Below are positions 5,652 through 13,246 of a stretch of 18,097 bases of DNA, piece by piece. Source of the DNA: Betaproteobacteria bacterium (GTDB lineage Bacteria > Pseudomonadota > Gammaproteobacteria > Burkholderiales > Rhodocyclaceae). The stretch's first letter is position 1. Each line of letters begins with the position of its first letter. The position numbers were made by a program, and so were the translations under genes. Location of the stretch: NCBI GenBank assembly GCA_028065725.1, contig JAPTVL010000205.1:1-18097 (forward strand), read 5' to 3'. The notes beneath the pieces are model-generated. The model did not search any database. It was not told the origin of the DNA and was given only the letters and a program-made list of their open reading frames with translations.

Positions 5652-6458
5652 ATGCAAGCAAAAAAGCAGACAGATCATTTCATCGCCGCCCTGCTGCACC
5701 ACGGCGGCGCGGTCGAGGTCATGGCGCTCCGCGCCGTGGGCACCGAGGCAGAGGAGCCGACCAGGGCGCGGACGGTCCGCAGCCTGGCCGACCTGGAGAG
5801 GCTGCGGGGGTGGCTTTGGCACGAAAACGCGAGCCGCGACGCGAACATTTTCGCGCGGCCAGCGCCCGGCGAGCCGCACCCATGGCTTTTCCTTGACGAC
5901 GTAGCCCGGCCGGCGGCCGAAAAAATCGCCGGCAGGTGGGCGTGCCTGGTCGTAGAAACCAGCCCAGGCAATTGCCAGCTTCGCATCCTGACCGACCGGC
6001 CGTTGGCTGAGAGCGAAAGGACCGATGTGCAACGCGCCCTGGCGGTGCTGGCCAAGGCCGACCCCGGCAGCGTGGCCGGCAACAAATGGGGCCGCCTTCC
6101 AGGCTTCAAAAACATGAAGCCCGGCCGTGGCGGGTGCTGGACGAATCTTCTGCTCGATACAACCACAACCGCGCGCCCGCTCCCGGCCGACTATCCGGCG
6201 ACAGCCGCCGCTCCCTCCCCCGGCGGCGCCAGCCGCCACAAAGGGGGGGGCGTGGGCTACCCCCCCGAGGATGCGGCAGGCGGCTTCCGGGCCGAGTTCG
6301 CCTGGGCCTGCCACCGTCTGCGCGATGGCCTCGATGTCGGCGATGTGGTGCGTCTCGTCGCTGACCACGCCATGCGGCGCGGCAAGCGCAAGACCTGGGC
6401 GCAGGCAGTCAAGTACGCGGAGCGCACCGTTGCCGCCGCGATGCGCAGCCTCCGCTAA
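5652..6458 (+). CDS. RepB'-type plasmid DNA primase, stand-alone
   Basis: This 268-aa protein has the hallmark of IncQ RepB' primase: an early basic/polar region (ENASRDANIFARP, 58-70), the acidic pair in WLFLDDV (residues 82-83), VVETSPGNCQL (100-110), the RNKWGRLPGF-like block GNKWGRLPGFKNMKP (143-157) and a C-terminal helical domain (about 208-268) after a Pro/Gly-rich linker. RepB' primes both strands at ssi sites without host primase. In RSF1010-like plasmids this domain is normally fused to the MobA relaxase; here it is separate, and the relaxase of the element belongs to another family. The start follows a GGAGAGG ribosome site. The linker codons contain the second ssi-like element. 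It lies 58 bp after repC, probably in the same operon, and before a terminator. Confidence 0.88.
   Translation: MQAKKQTDHFIAALLHHGGAVEVMALRAVGTEAEEPTRARTVRSLADLERLRGWLWHENASRDANIFARPAPGEPHPWLFLDDVARPAAEKIAGRWACLVVETSPGNCQLRILTDRPLAESERTDVQRALAVLAKADPGSVAGNKWGRLPGFKNMKPGRGGCWTNLLLDTTTTARPLPADYPATAAAPSPGGASRHKGGGVGYPPEDAAGGFRAEFAWACHRLRDGLDVGDVVRLVADHAMRRGKRKTWAQAVKYAERTVAAAMRSLR
6212..6259 (-). other. Putative single-strand initiation site (ssi-like), copy 2
   Basis: Read on the minus strand it starts TAGCCCACG, C8, TTT and ends GGGGGAGGGA, 48 nt in all, as in copy 1 at 5591-5638. Its interior differs but forms a stronger hairpin: CCCCC and GGCGGC (6217-6227) with GCCGCC (6232-6237) and the G run. 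It lies inside the primase gene, in the linker between its two domains. Confidence 0.7.
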
Positions 6459-6459
6459 T

Positions 6460-6490
6460 CCCCCCTCCCCTGGCGGGGGTTTCTGTTTCT
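6460..6490 (+). terminator. Probable terminator after the primase gene
   Basis: A C run (6460-6465) can pair with GGGGG (6475-6479), followed by the T-rich tail TTTCTGTTTCT. It starts just after the primase stop codon. The stem is short but GC-only. Confidence 0.55.
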
Positions 6491-6539
6491 GAAATCTATT
6501 TCCGATTCGGAAACATATTTCCGAAACACATTTCCGAAA
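6486..6539. promoter_or_regulatory. Array of TTTCCGAAA-type operator motifs
   Basis: TTTCTGAAA (6486-6494), the dyad TTTCCGATTCGGAAA (6499-6513), TTTCCGAAA (6518-6526) and TTTCCGAAA (6531-6539) lie in an AT-rich island upstream of the coupling-protein operon. Half-sites recur at 13-bp steps (6486, 6499; 6505, 6518, 6531). This is the pattern of a multi-site repressor operator. Confidence 0.7.
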
Positions 6540-6556
6540 CCGCGCCGCGCAGATTT

Positions 6557-6600
6557 TTGTCGCGATCTCGCAGAAGTGGATAGGCCGGCATCGTGCCGGC
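6557..6600 (+). repeat. Dispersed box-plus-hairpin repeat, copy A
   Basis: TTGTCGCGATCTCGCAGAAG (6557-6576) is followed by TGGATAGG and the inverted repeat GCCGGC-ATCGT-GCCGGC. It lies 23 bp upstream of the first transfer-operon gene. It matches three other copies in the window (8801, 9371, 12831), each just upstream of a gene. TTGTCG could serve as a -35 element. Confidence 0.8.
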
Positions 6601-6622
6601 AGCGAAGAAGAAAGGGTTTTGC

Positions 6623-6934
6623 ATGAAGAAAGAAGCATCTGAGCTTGCGTGGCGGACCAAGGTAACCATCGGCCTCGCCTTTGTCGGCGCCTGGGCGGGC
6701 GCCTGGGCGTGGGCCTGGTGGTTGGCCGAGGAATCGGGCGGCAGCGCGGGCTGGGGTATGGTGGAGTGGATTAGGTGGCCCTTTGCCTTGGTCGGCAAAG
6801 GCTTCGGCGGCGAGCTGCTGGCCGCCGCAGCGGCCGGCGCCGTGCTGCTGGCCGGCCCGGTGCTCTGGCTAATGCTGCGCAAGCGATCCGCTCGCCCGAC
6901 GCCCGGCGCTCGCCGGCCGCTTAACCCTCTGTAA
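6623..6934 (+). CDS. Small two-helix membrane protein preceding the coupling protein
   Basis: The ATG at 6623 follows AGAAGAAAGGG. A GTG start at 6593 is possible but lies within the regulatory repeat. The 103-aa product has two predicted membrane segments, about residues 12-33 (VTIGLAFVGAWAGAWAWAWW) and 63-85 (ELLAAAAAGAVLLAGPVLWL), and a basic C-terminal tail (RKRSARPTPGARR). I do not recognise a family. It lies 12 bp before the coupling protein gene, so the two are co-transcribed; it may be a small partner of the coupling protein or of the mating channel in the inner membrane. Confidence 0.75.
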   Translation: MKKEASELAWRTKVTIGLAFVGAWAGAWAWAWWLAEESGGSAGWGMVEWIRWPFALVGKGFGGELLAAAAAGAVLLAGPVLWLMLRKRSARPTPGARRPLNPL

Positions 6935-6946
6935 GGAGATCGAAAA

Positions 6947-8617
6947 ATGGGAATTTTGTACGCTTTCGTTATGGCCGCCACAGCCTGGTGGCTCTGGATT
7001 GTCCGGCCCAGCCTCGAAGAGCGCGGCCGGCACGAGGCCGCAGCCTGGGCTAAATCTGCGGCTATCGCCGCCGCCCTGCTGGTCATCCCTGCCTTTTCTG
7101 CGCGGGGGGTCGGCGAGCTGCTGGCCGGCTGGGTGGCAGCCACGCTATTCATTAACTTTTGGCGCAACATTTGGGGCTGGCTGCTAAACCAGCTCAGCCT
7201 GTCTGGCCAAGAGGGCGACACCCGCGCCCACCTGCGCGGGGCGCGGCTTGTTGACGGCCCGACCCTGCAGAAGATTCTCAAAAATGAAGCGGCTGACCTG
7301 ACCATCGGCGGCCAGAAATTCCCGGCTCGGATCGAGAATCTTCATCTTCTCATCACCGGCGCCACCGGCACCGGCAAATCGGTCGCAATCAGCGAAATGC
7401 TCGACGCGATCCAAGAGCGCGGGGATCGCGTTTTCCTGTCCGATTCCGGCGGGAACGCGCTCAAGCACTACTACTCGCCTGAGCGCGGCGACGTGGTGCT
7501 GAACCCGCTCGACGCCCGCGCCGTGTCCTGGTCGCCGCTGGCCGAGATGGCGCAAGCGTGGGACGCTGATTTGCTCGCAAAATCTATCGTCCCCGACGGG
7601 GAGGGTTCGAGCAAGGAATGGAACGGCTACGCTCAGGCGGTTGCGTCTGCAATCCTAAAACATTGCTGGAATCTCGACCTGAACAACGCAGAAATTTTCC
7701 GCTTGGCGGTCGTCGCCGACATCGGCGAGCTTCGCGAAATTTTTGCCTTTGCCGGCACGCCCGCTCAAGCCTTGGTCGCTGAAGGAAACGAAAGGATGTT
7801 CGGGTCGATTCGCGGGATCGTCGGCACGTACCTGACCCCCTTCCAGTACCTCGATCCGGCCGCCGGCAAAAATGCGTGGAGCCTCAAAAAATTCGTCGAG
7901 GATGACCGGGCGAAGGGCTGGCTGTTTTTCAACTTCCGCGATGACCAGCTTGCTACTCTCGCGCCAGTCATCGCCGCGATGACTGACGTTGTGAGCAAGT
8001 CGATTTTGTCGCTCGACGCCGACCCGAGCCGGCGCTTTTGGTTGGTGCTCGACGAGTTCGCCAGCCTGGGCAAAGTCACGAGCATTCTTGACTTCCTCAC
8101 CAAAGCTCGGAAGGCCGGCGGCAGGGCGATCATCGGGATTCAAACGGTTGCGCAACTGCGCAGCGCCTACGGCCGAGACGACGCGCAAACTTTGCTTTCT
8201 TGTCTTTCTAGCCAGCTTGTTTTGCGCTGCCCCGACCCTGAGACTGCCGACCTCATGAGCCGCATGCTGGGCGAAGAGCAAATCGTTCGACAGGTCGGCT
8301 CAGGTGGCGAGAGCAAAAAGATTTTGGAGGCCACCACTACGACGGAAAACTGGCAAGAGCAAGTAGCGACCGAACGGGTGGTGATGCCGGCCGAGCTGCA
8401 AAACTTGCCCGATCTTCGTGGCGTCCTGAATCTGGCTGGCAACATCCCCGCCGCGCCGGTTCAGCTCCAGCCCATCGACCGGCCAAAAATCGCGGAAACC
8501 TATGTCGCCGGGCAGGCTCGCGAAATCAAAATCTCGAAGGTCGCCTCTGCCCAAGAGCAACAACAAAACCAGCCGCAGCCGGACCGCGACATGACCGGCG
8601 ATCTCGACCTGATTTAA
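6947..8617 (+). CDS. Type IV coupling protein (TrwB/TraD family)
   Basis: This 556-aa protein links the relaxosome to the secretion channel as a membrane-anchored hexameric ATPase. Two N-terminal hydrophobic helices (about 1-20 and 38-80) precede the Walker A motif GATGTGKS (138-145). Next comes DRVFLSDSGGNALKHYYSPE with the family's conserved D-x-x-G segment. Walker B is WLVLDEFASLG (Asp369-Glu370), followed by the ARKAGGRAIIGIQTVAQL block and LSSQLVLRCPDPETAD. Its length is close to TrwB of R388 (507 aa). A good ribosome site (AAGGAGA) lies 7 bp before the start. Downstream lie a terminator, an oriT candidate and the relaxase genes, in the trwB-trwC neighbourhood order. Gln-rich residues fill the C-terminus, as is common for recognition tails. 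Confidence 0.93.
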   Translation: MGILYAFVMAATAWWLWIVRPSLEERGRHEAAAWAKSAAIAAALLVIPAFSARGVGELLAGWVAATLFINFWRNIWGWLLNQLSLSGQEGDTRAHLRGARLVDGPTLQKILKNEAADLTIGGQKFPARIENLHLLITGATGTGKSVAISEMLDAIQERGDRVFLSDSGGNALKHYYSPERGDVVLNPLDARAVSWSPLAEMAQAWDADLLAKSIVPDGEGSSKEWNGYAQAVASAILKHCWNLDLNNAEIFRLAVVADIGELREIFAFAGTPAQALVAEGNERMFGSIRGIVGTYLTPFQYLDPAAGKNAWSLKKFVEDDRAKGWLFFNFRDDQLATLAPVIAAMTDVVSKSILSLDADPSRRFWLVLDEFASLGKVTSILDFLTKARKAGGRAIIGIQTVAQLRSAYGRDDAQTLLSCLSSQLVLRCPDPETADLMSRMLGEEQIVRQVGSGGESKKILEATTTTENWQEQVATERVVMPAELQNLPDLRGVLNLAGNIPAAPVQLQPIDRPKIAETYVAGQAREIKISKVASAQEQQQNQPQPDRDMTGDLDLI

Positions 8618-8637
8618 CCAGCCGCGCCTCCCCCTTA

Positions 8638-8662
8638 CCCCGGCAAGACCGGGGCTTTTTTT
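8638..8662 (+). terminator. Rho-independent terminator after the coupling protein
   Basis: CCCCGG (8638-8643) and CCGGGG (8649-8654) close a CAAGA loop, followed by C and seven T residues. This ends the coupling-protein operon. Confidence 0.9.
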
Positions 8663-8702
8663 CGTGCACGGCCACAGCCAGCAGCGTTCAGTGTCAAGAC
8701 AT

Positions 8703-8786
8703 GCACCCTACCCACCAGGGTGCGCTCCCTGCGGGGCTGAAACCCGCGCCGTCTCTGGGTTTGTGCCGTGGTCAAAACGGACCACG
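8703..8786. other. Candidate origin of transfer (oriT), three adjacent hairpins
   Basis: Three inverted repeats lie in 84 bp between the terminator and the relaxosome genes: GCACCCT/AGGGTGC (8703-8709, 8717-8723), GCGGG/CCCGC (8731-8735, 8743-8747) and CGTGGTC/GACCACG (8767-8773, 8780-8786). MOBF plasmids carry oriT beside the accessory protein and relaxase genes. I cannot point to the nick site with confidence. Confidence 0.5.
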
Positions 8787-8800
8787 CGGGGCCACGTTTT

Positions 8801-8845
8801 TTGTCGCGATTTTGCGGAAGTGTAGTGACAGCGGGCGTTTCCGCC
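8801..8845 (+). repeat. Dispersed box-plus-hairpin repeat, copy B
   Basis: TTGTCGCGATTTTGCGGAAG (8801-8820) followed by TGTAGTGACAG and the GC-rich inverted pair CGG-GCGTTT-CCG. It lies 26 bp upstream of the ribbon-helix-helix gene. With TTGTCG as -35, TAGTGA (8823-8828) is at 16-bp spacing. Confidence 0.8.
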
Positions 8846-8870
8846 GTGGTATTCCTCACAGGAGAACGGA

Positions 8871-9368
8871 ATGGCAAAAGACACTTTCTTGAAGGTCCGG
8901 CTGGACCCGGCCGACATGCTGGAAATCGAGCGGCAGGCCAGGGTCTTGAACATGCCGAAATCGCAGTTTGCCCGCCTCGTGTTGACCGGAGGCGGTATCG
9001 CAAAACCGCAACAGGCAGACCGATCTGCTGCTGGCGGGCAACTCGACGATTCACGCCTGGCCGCGCTGGAGGCCGGACTGGAAGAAATGCGCGGGGCGCT
9101 GTCTCAATCGGCTCAGGCGTTCGATGCGCTTTTGTCTCGGCTGAACGAAATCATGCGCATCCCCACTTTTCGAGAATATCGCGGCCGGTTGGCGGCGGAA
9201 GGCATCGAGAAAAAGCAAAACGAGGGCGACGAGCAATTTCTGATCCGCTCCGCGAATCGTTATTTCATTGCCTTTTCGGTCTGGCCCAACCCGAGCGATC
9301 CCCGCGCCTTCGGCCCTGTGCCGGCCGGCGTCGATTTGTCCAAATTCCCGAAGGCGCCGCCGGCCTGA
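8871..9368 (+). CDS. Ribbon-helix-helix relaxosome accessory protein (TrwA/MobC-like role)
   Basis: This 165-aa protein has an N-terminal ribbon-helix-helix: the strand DTFLKVRLDP (3-12), then DMLEIERQARVLNMPKSQFARLVL (14-37). Such domains in plasmid accessory proteins bind oriT as dimers and help the relaxase. The middle (about 58-100) is a helical, partly coiled segment (LAALEAGLEEMRGALSQSAQ); the C-terminus holds ANRYFIAFSVWPNPSDP, whose role I do not know. The start follows AGGAGAACGG. Position between the oriT candidate and the MOBF relaxase mirrors trwA in R388, although the protein is longer than TrwA. DNA-binding is well supported; the exact role is inferred from context. Confidence 0.8.
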   Translation: MAKDTFLKVRLDPADMLEIERQARVLNMPKSQFARLVLTGGGIAKPQQADRSAAGGQLDDSRLAALEAGLEEMRGALSQSAQAFDALLSRLNEIMRIPTFREYRGRLAAEGIEKKQNEGDEQFLIRSANRYFIAFSVWPNPSDPRAFGPVPAGVDLSKFPKAPPA

Positions 9369-9370
9369 AC

Positions 9371-9413
9371 TTGTCGCGATTTTGCGGAAGTAGGTAAGGC
9401 GGCACCCGCCGCC
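9371..9413 (+). repeat. Dispersed box-plus-hairpin repeat, copy C
   Basis: TTGTCGCGATTTTGCGGAAG (9371-9390), identical over 20 bp to copy B, followed by TAGGTAAGGCGGC and the pair GGCGG-CAC-CCGCC (9399-9411 region). It begins 2 bp after the stop codon of the preceding gene and leads into the next short operon. Confidence 0.8.
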
Positions 9414-9436
9414 AGCAATCGAGATAGGAGCAAACA

Positions 9437-9625
9437 ATGACACTCGAAAAACTGAAACAGCAGCGCGAAAACTTAAAAACCCGGCTGACAGCAATCGACG
9501 CCAAGATCGCCAAGGCCGAGCGAGAAGCCAAGGAGCGCGAAGCCCGCAATTTGGTGAAACTCATTCAGTCTCGCGGCCTGACTGCTGTGCAGGTGCAGGC
9601 AATGATCGAGCGGGGCCAGGCATGA
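9437..9625 (+). CDS. Small coiled-coil protein, unknown
   Basis: A 62-aa highly charged protein starting after AGGAGCAAACA. Residues 1-40 form a heptad-like coiled coil (LEKLKQQRENLKTRLTAIDA, then KIAKAEREAKEREARN), followed by a short helical end (LVKLIQSRGLTAVQVQAMIE) that could be a mini DNA-binding or oligomerisation module (H-NS-tail-like in general shape, not proven). Its stop overlaps the start of the next ORF (ATGA), and it precedes the relaxase gene in the same operon. I do not recognise the family; a relaxosome or regulatory helper is a guess from location. Confidence 0.65.
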   Translation: MTLEKLKQQRENLKTRLTAIDAKIAKAEREAKEREARNLVKLIQSRGLTAVQVQAMIERGQA

Positions 9626-9777
9626 AGCAGCAGCCATGCCCGACCCCAATTTGCCTGCTTTGGTACAAGCACATAGACAACGGAAGGCGCGAGTGCCTGG
9701 CGGGCCATAAAGCACCGGCAAATCCCTGCGCCAACTTCCGCCCGCCCTCTTGGGCTGCCGCTCAAAAAAGGGGGTAA
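9622..9777 (+). CDS. 51-aa cysteine-containing micro-protein
   Basis: The ATG at 9622 overlaps the previous stop (ATGA) and the frame ends at 9777, four bases before the relaxase start. The product has four cysteines (residues 6, 11, 25, 36) and several His/Trp/Tyr residues ([20 protein letters not shown] in the middle), which could bind a metal ion. Tight packing between two genes, overlap with both ribosome signals and the reading frame in a coupled operon argue for a real gene, but I know no family. Its AAAAAAGGGGG tail serves as ribosome site for the relaxase gene. Confidence 0.55.
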   Translation: MKQQPCPTPICLLWYKHIDNGRRECLAGHKAPANPCANFRPPSWAAAQKRG

Positions 9778-9781
9778 TTGG

Positions 9782-12700
9782 ATGCTGTCAGTCAAATCCA
9801 TTCCCGCAGGCGGCGCGGGCATCGCCGCCTATTACGAGAACTACCAGCTCGGAGCCGAAGACCCGAAGGCTAAGCAGCACGACGAGCCGGCCGGCAAGTG
9901 GGTCGGCTCATTCGCTGAAAAACGCGGTTTTGCAGGGGAGCAGGTGCTGCGGGGCGACCTCGAAAAGTCGCTGACCGGGTACGACCCGCGAACCGGCGAG
10001 GCGCTTTCAAACAACGCCGGCGCCGAGAAGCATAAGCCCGGCTACGACCTCACTTTCAGCGCGCCGAAGTCCGTCTCAATCGCCTGGGCTTCCGCCTCGC
10101 CCGAACTGCAACGCCAGATCAGTCAGGCCCAGCAAATCGCCGTCGAGCGCGCCTTGGTCTACGCGGAGCAATCGGGCGCTTTCATTCAGCGAGAGGGGCA
10201 CGCCGGGGCGATCAAGGTGCCGCACCATGAGATCGCCGCCGCCTGCTTTGAGCACAGCTCCAACCGTGCTGGTGAGCCGCACTTGCACACCCACGCGGTC
10301 GTCTCGAACGTCAGCGAGAACGGCAAGCGGCTGGACTTCGACACCAGGCACGCCCACACCATCGGGACGGCCTACCGGGCGGAGTTTGCCCGTGAGCTGG
10401 AGCGCATGGGTTTCCAAATGGAGCGTGACGGCAAATCGTTTCGACTGGCAGGCTTCCCGCCTAACCTGGAGAAGCAACTTTCAACCCGCGCCGCTCAGAT
10501 TGCCGCGCGTGAGAAAGAAACCGGCATGAAGGGCGACAAGGCCCGCGAAGTCCACCAGCTCGCCACGCGCGAGCGCAAGGCCGACAATCCTAGAGAAACG
10601 GCCCTCAAGTCGGCCCGCGAGGCTGCGGCCGAGCACAAGTTCGACGCTGAACATCTCCGGAAGCAAGACCCGCTCAAGCGCGAACCCGAGGCCGCCCTGA
10701 CCGAATCGGCCTTCAGAGAAGCCTCGACCCTGACCCGGCCTCAGCTTGAACGGGTGGCCTTCGAGCTGGCACAGGTTGGCGGCGGTGGCATCGACACCGC
10801 CCTGGCCCACCTGGACGCCCTGGAGCGATCCGGCGAGCTGGTGCGCCTGCGCGACCAGGACGGCAATGAGCGCTGGGCCAGCCGCGAGATGCTCGAAATC
10901 GAGTGCGGGCTTGCCGACTATGCCGCCCGAGCCGCCAGAACCGAAACCGGCGCCCGCGTTTCGGAGCAAACCCTGGCCGCAGTCATCGAAGCACGGATGC
11001 GCGATGGCAAGCCGCTCTCAGGCGAGCAGAAAGCGGCCCTGGCACACATCACCGACAACTCCCGCAGCCTGGCGGTAGTAGAGGGCACCGCCGGGGCTGG
11101 CAAGTCGTACATGCTGGGGGCGGCGCGCGAGGCCTGGGAGCGTGATGGCAATCAGGTGATCGGCTGCGCCCTGGCCGGCAAGGCAGCCGCAGGCCTCGAA
11201 GAGGGCGCGGGCATCAAGTCTGACACTATCCACGGCACGCTTAACCGCCTGGACAAAGGCGAATTGACCCTCGATCACCGCACCGTCGTCGTTGTGGACG
11301 AGGCCGGCATGGCTGGTTCGCGCCTCATGAGCCAGCTCAAAGACCACTGCGACAGGGCCGGGGCCAAGCTCATCCTCGTGGGCGACACCCGCCAGCTCCA
11401 GCCCATCGACGCGGGCGGGGCCATGCGCTCCATGCGAGACGCAGCAGGCACCCACGCCGAGATGAACGAGATCCGCCGCCAGGAGCACGAGCAGGACCGG
11501 GAGATCGTCCACGCCCTGAAGGACGGCCGGGCCGGTGATGCGCTGGCCGGGATGCAGGAGCGCGGCTACCTGCACGAACACGCCGACACCGACACGGCCC
11601 GGCGTGAGATTGCCCAGGCGGTTGTTTCCGACCTGGGGGCCGGCAAGAGCAGCATGGCCCTTGCTGCCCGCCGTGCAGACGTGGCGGCGATCAACGACCA
11701 GGCCCGCGCCCTGGCCCGCGAGGCGGGGCTTCTGAAGGGCGAGGATGCCCGTTTCACCACCCAGGCGAGCAAGGACGCGGCCGAGAAGGACAAGCAATTC
11801 GCCGTTGGCGATAGGGTGATCACTCTGCAAAACGACCGGAGCCTGAACGTCAAGAACGGCCAGACCTGGACGGTCAAGGAGGCGAGCGACGGCCGGCTGA
11901 CCCTCAAGCGCGACGGCGACGGCCGCGAGCTGAGGATCAGCGAGCAGCAATACAAGCATATTGATCATGCTTATGCTGCCACCGTCCACAAGTCGCAAGG
12001 CGTCACCATCGACCGCGCTCATGTTGTACATGACTCAGCGATGAGTGATCGCAGCTTGTCGTATGTTGCTGCCAGCCGCCACCGCGAGAGCATGACCTAT
12101 CACCACACCACAGCCCAGCGCGACGAGCTTCAGAAGGAGATGGGCCGAGTTCGTGACAAGGACAGCTCCGCTGACTATCGCGCCGACCCCAGCGACCCGC
12201 CGGGGCCAGAGCGCGAACGTGAGACTGAGCGTGACAGCCGCACCGGCGACGAGCGCCAGCGGGATGCCGATCTTGCGCGCCGCGCCCTGGGAACGCAGGG
12301 CCGGATGCCGCCGCCGGCCAAGATCGGCCGCGACATCGAGCGCGGTAAAGCTCGCTGGGAGTTCGACAGCCAGGGCGAGCGGTATTTGTCATATCGCAAC
12401 GGAAAGACCTACCACCCTGAGCTGCATGGCCGCGTGCGAGAAGTCCAGCTTCGCCAGGCCAAGACCCTCGGCCTCACCGCCAAGACTGCGAAGATTGTGG
12501 ACAAGAAGATATTCGGCCTCAAGGTCGGCGAGAAAGTCATCGTCGGCCGGGAAACCAGCCTTCAGCGCATGGTTGGGCGCGACCGCGCCGAGCTGCGGGA
12601 CCGCATGAAAGACCCGGAGCGCGGCGCGGTCGGCAAAGCCTGGGCGAAGGCGCAGGACAAGGTTTACCAAAGCCTGAACGCCGAAGGCTGGCGCGGCGCG

Positions 12701-12829
12701 AGCTTGCAAGAGTCGATCCGCGCCAAGCTTGGCGCGGCTATCGAGGGCGCGAAGATGCGAGCAGAGACGCGCGAGCGCCTCGAAGGAATCGCCAAAGCTG
12801 CCTCGAACGACCGGGGCCTTGAGCGATGA
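9782..12829 (+). CDS. MOBF relaxase-helicase (TrwC/TraI type)
   Basis: This 1015-aa bifunctional protein nicks oriT, stays covalently bound to the strand and unwinds it for transfer. The N-terminal relaxase has tandem tyrosines near the start ([10 protein letters not shown], Tyr17/18 and Tyr21) and the three-histidine metal site [11 protein letters not shown] (His167, His169, His171), preceded by [16 protein letters not shown], the family signature. The helicase half has Walker A GTAGAGKS (435-442), Walker [12 protein letters not shown] (Asp506-Glu507), [12 protein letters not shown] and a late motif [16 protein letters not shown], as in RecD-like/TraI helicases. A charged C-terminal tail (about 780-1015) ends with a region rich in Arg/Lys. 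The length is close to TrwC (966 aa). The ATG at 9782 is supported by the GGGGG ribosome site and conserved MLSVKSI opening. All motifs are intact. Confidence 0.95.
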   Translation: MLSVKSIPAGGAGIAAYYENYQLGAEDPKAKQHDEPAGKWVGSFAEKRGFAGEQVLRGDLEKSLTGYDPRTGEALSNNAGAEKHKPGYDLTFSAPKSVSIAWASASPELQRQISQAQQIAVERALVYAEQSGAFIQREGHAGAIKVPHHEIAAACFEHSSNRAGEPHLHTHAVVSNVSENGKRLDFDTRHAHTIGTAYRAEFARELERMGFQMERDGKSFRLAGFPPNLEKQLSTRAAQIAAREKETGMKGDKAREVHQLATRERKADNPRETALKSAREAAAEHKFDAEHLRKQDPLKREPEAALTESAFREASTLTRPQLERVAFELAQVGGGGIDTALAHLDALERSGELVRLRDQDGNERWASREMLEIECGLADYAARAARTETGARVSEQTLAAVIEARMRDGKPLSGEQKAALAHITDNSRSLAVVEGTAGAGKSYMLGAAREAWERDGNQVIGCALAGKAAAGLEEGAGIKSDTIHGTLNRLDKGELTLDHRTVVVVDEAGMAGSRLMSQLKDHCDRAGAKLILVGDTRQLQPIDAGGAMRSMRDAAGTHAEMNEIRRQEHEQDREIVHALKDGRAGDALAGMQERGYLHEHADTDTARREIAQAVVSDLGAGKSSMALAARRADVAAINDQARALAREAGLLKGEDARFTTQASKDAAEKDKQFAVGDRVITLQNDRSLNVKNGQTWTVKEASDGRLTLKRDGDGRELRISEQQYKHIDHAYAATVHKSQGVTIDRAHVVHDSAMSDRSLSYVAASRHRESMTYHHTTAQRDELQKEMGRVRDKDSSADYRADPSDPPGPERERETERDSRTGDERQRDADLARRALGTQGRMPPPAKIGRDIERGKARWEFDSQGERYLSYRNGKTYHPELHGRVREVQLRQAKTLGLTAKTAKIVDKKIFGLKVGEKVIVGRETSLQRMVGRDRAELRDRMKDPERGAVGKAWAKAQDKVYQSLNAEGWRGASLQESIRAKLGAAIEGAKMRAETRERLEGIAKAASNDRGLER

Positions 12830-12830
12830 A

Positions 12831-12875
12831 TTGTCGCGATTTGCTCGAAGTGGATAGGCCGGCATCGTGGCTGGT
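12831..12875 (+). repeat. Dispersed box-plus-hairpin repeat, copy D
   Basis: TTGTCGCGATTTGCTCGAAG (12831-12850), then TGGATAGGCCGGCATCGTGG, nearly identical to copy A, with the imperfect pair CCGGC/GCTGG. It starts 1 bp after the relaxase stop codon and precedes the small membrane protein operon. Confidence 0.8.
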
Positions 12876-12892
12876 CGGAAAGGGAACAAACA

Positions 12893-13075
12893 ATGTTTGA
12901 TGAGTTTTTGAAACTTTTCGGTCGCGTAACCTGCGGTCAGGCGCTCGCCTGGAGCGTTGCGATCAACGCAGTCCTCGCGACTGTTCTGTTTATCACTGTC
13001 GCGAGCTGGCCGGGCGGCGGGCTGGATGTCCCGGCCAAAGCCGCTCGGCTCGAAGAACTGCGCAACCAGAAGTGA
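12893..13075 (+). CDS. Small single-pass membrane protein, unknown
   Basis: A 60-aa protein starting after GGAAAGGGAACAAAC. One membrane helix lies at about 17-40 (ALAWSVAINAVLATVLFITV) and a short charged cytoplasmic or periplasmic tail follows (AKAARLEELRNQK). It opens an operon of small envelope-related proteins behind the relaxase and regulatory repeat D. No family recognised. Context suggests a part or helper of the mating channel or an exclusion function. Confidence 0.65.
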   Translation: MFDEFLKLFGRVTCGQALAWSVAINAVLATVLFITVASWPGGGLDVPAKAARLEELRNQK

Positions 13076-13086
13076 AGGAGAAGCAA

Positions 13087-13236
13087 ATGAACAACCCTCG
13101 CAAAAAAAGCAAGTTGACCCCCTGGCTCATCGCCGGCGCTTTTCTGCTCGTTCTGATAACAAGCATCGACAGCTACAAGCAGCACGCCGATGCGGTCAAG
13201 GCCAAGCAGGCCGCCGCCGAAACTCGCGCCAAATAA
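13087..13236 (+). CDS. 49-aa single-pass membrane protein, unknown
   Basis: The ATG at 13087 follows AAGGAGAAGC. A basic N-terminus (NNPRKKSKLTP) precedes one membrane helix (WLIAGAFLLVLITSI, about 13-27), then a polar tail with Lys/Ala repeats (VKAKQAAAETRAK). The basic start predicts N-in topology. It lies 11 bp after the preceding gene and 10 bp before the next, in a compact operon. I do not recognise it. Confidence 0.6.
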   Translation: MNNPRKKSKLTPWLIAGAFLLVLITSIDSYKQHADAVKAKQAAAETRAK

Positions 13237-13246
13237 GGAGGAACAC

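Noticed and set aside
5283..6638. 451-codon minus-strand open frame over the repC/primase region
   Set aside because: Antisense to well-supported rep genes; composition is Arg/Pro/Ala-rich shadow sequence of GC-rich codons, no family pattern.
6496..7305. 269-codon minus-strand open frame
   Set aside because: Opposite the coupling-protein operon and its operator array; low-complexity Ala/Ser/Pro composition.
8768..9397. 209-codon plus-strand open frame over the ribbon-helix-helix gene
   Set aside because: Starts inside the oriT candidate, has no ribosome site and reads the accessory gene out of frame; the 8871 frame has a clear ribosome site and domain.
11018..12031. 337-codon minus-strand open frame
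   Set aside because: Lies entirely opposite the relaxase-helicase gene and has no ribosome site or recognisable domain.
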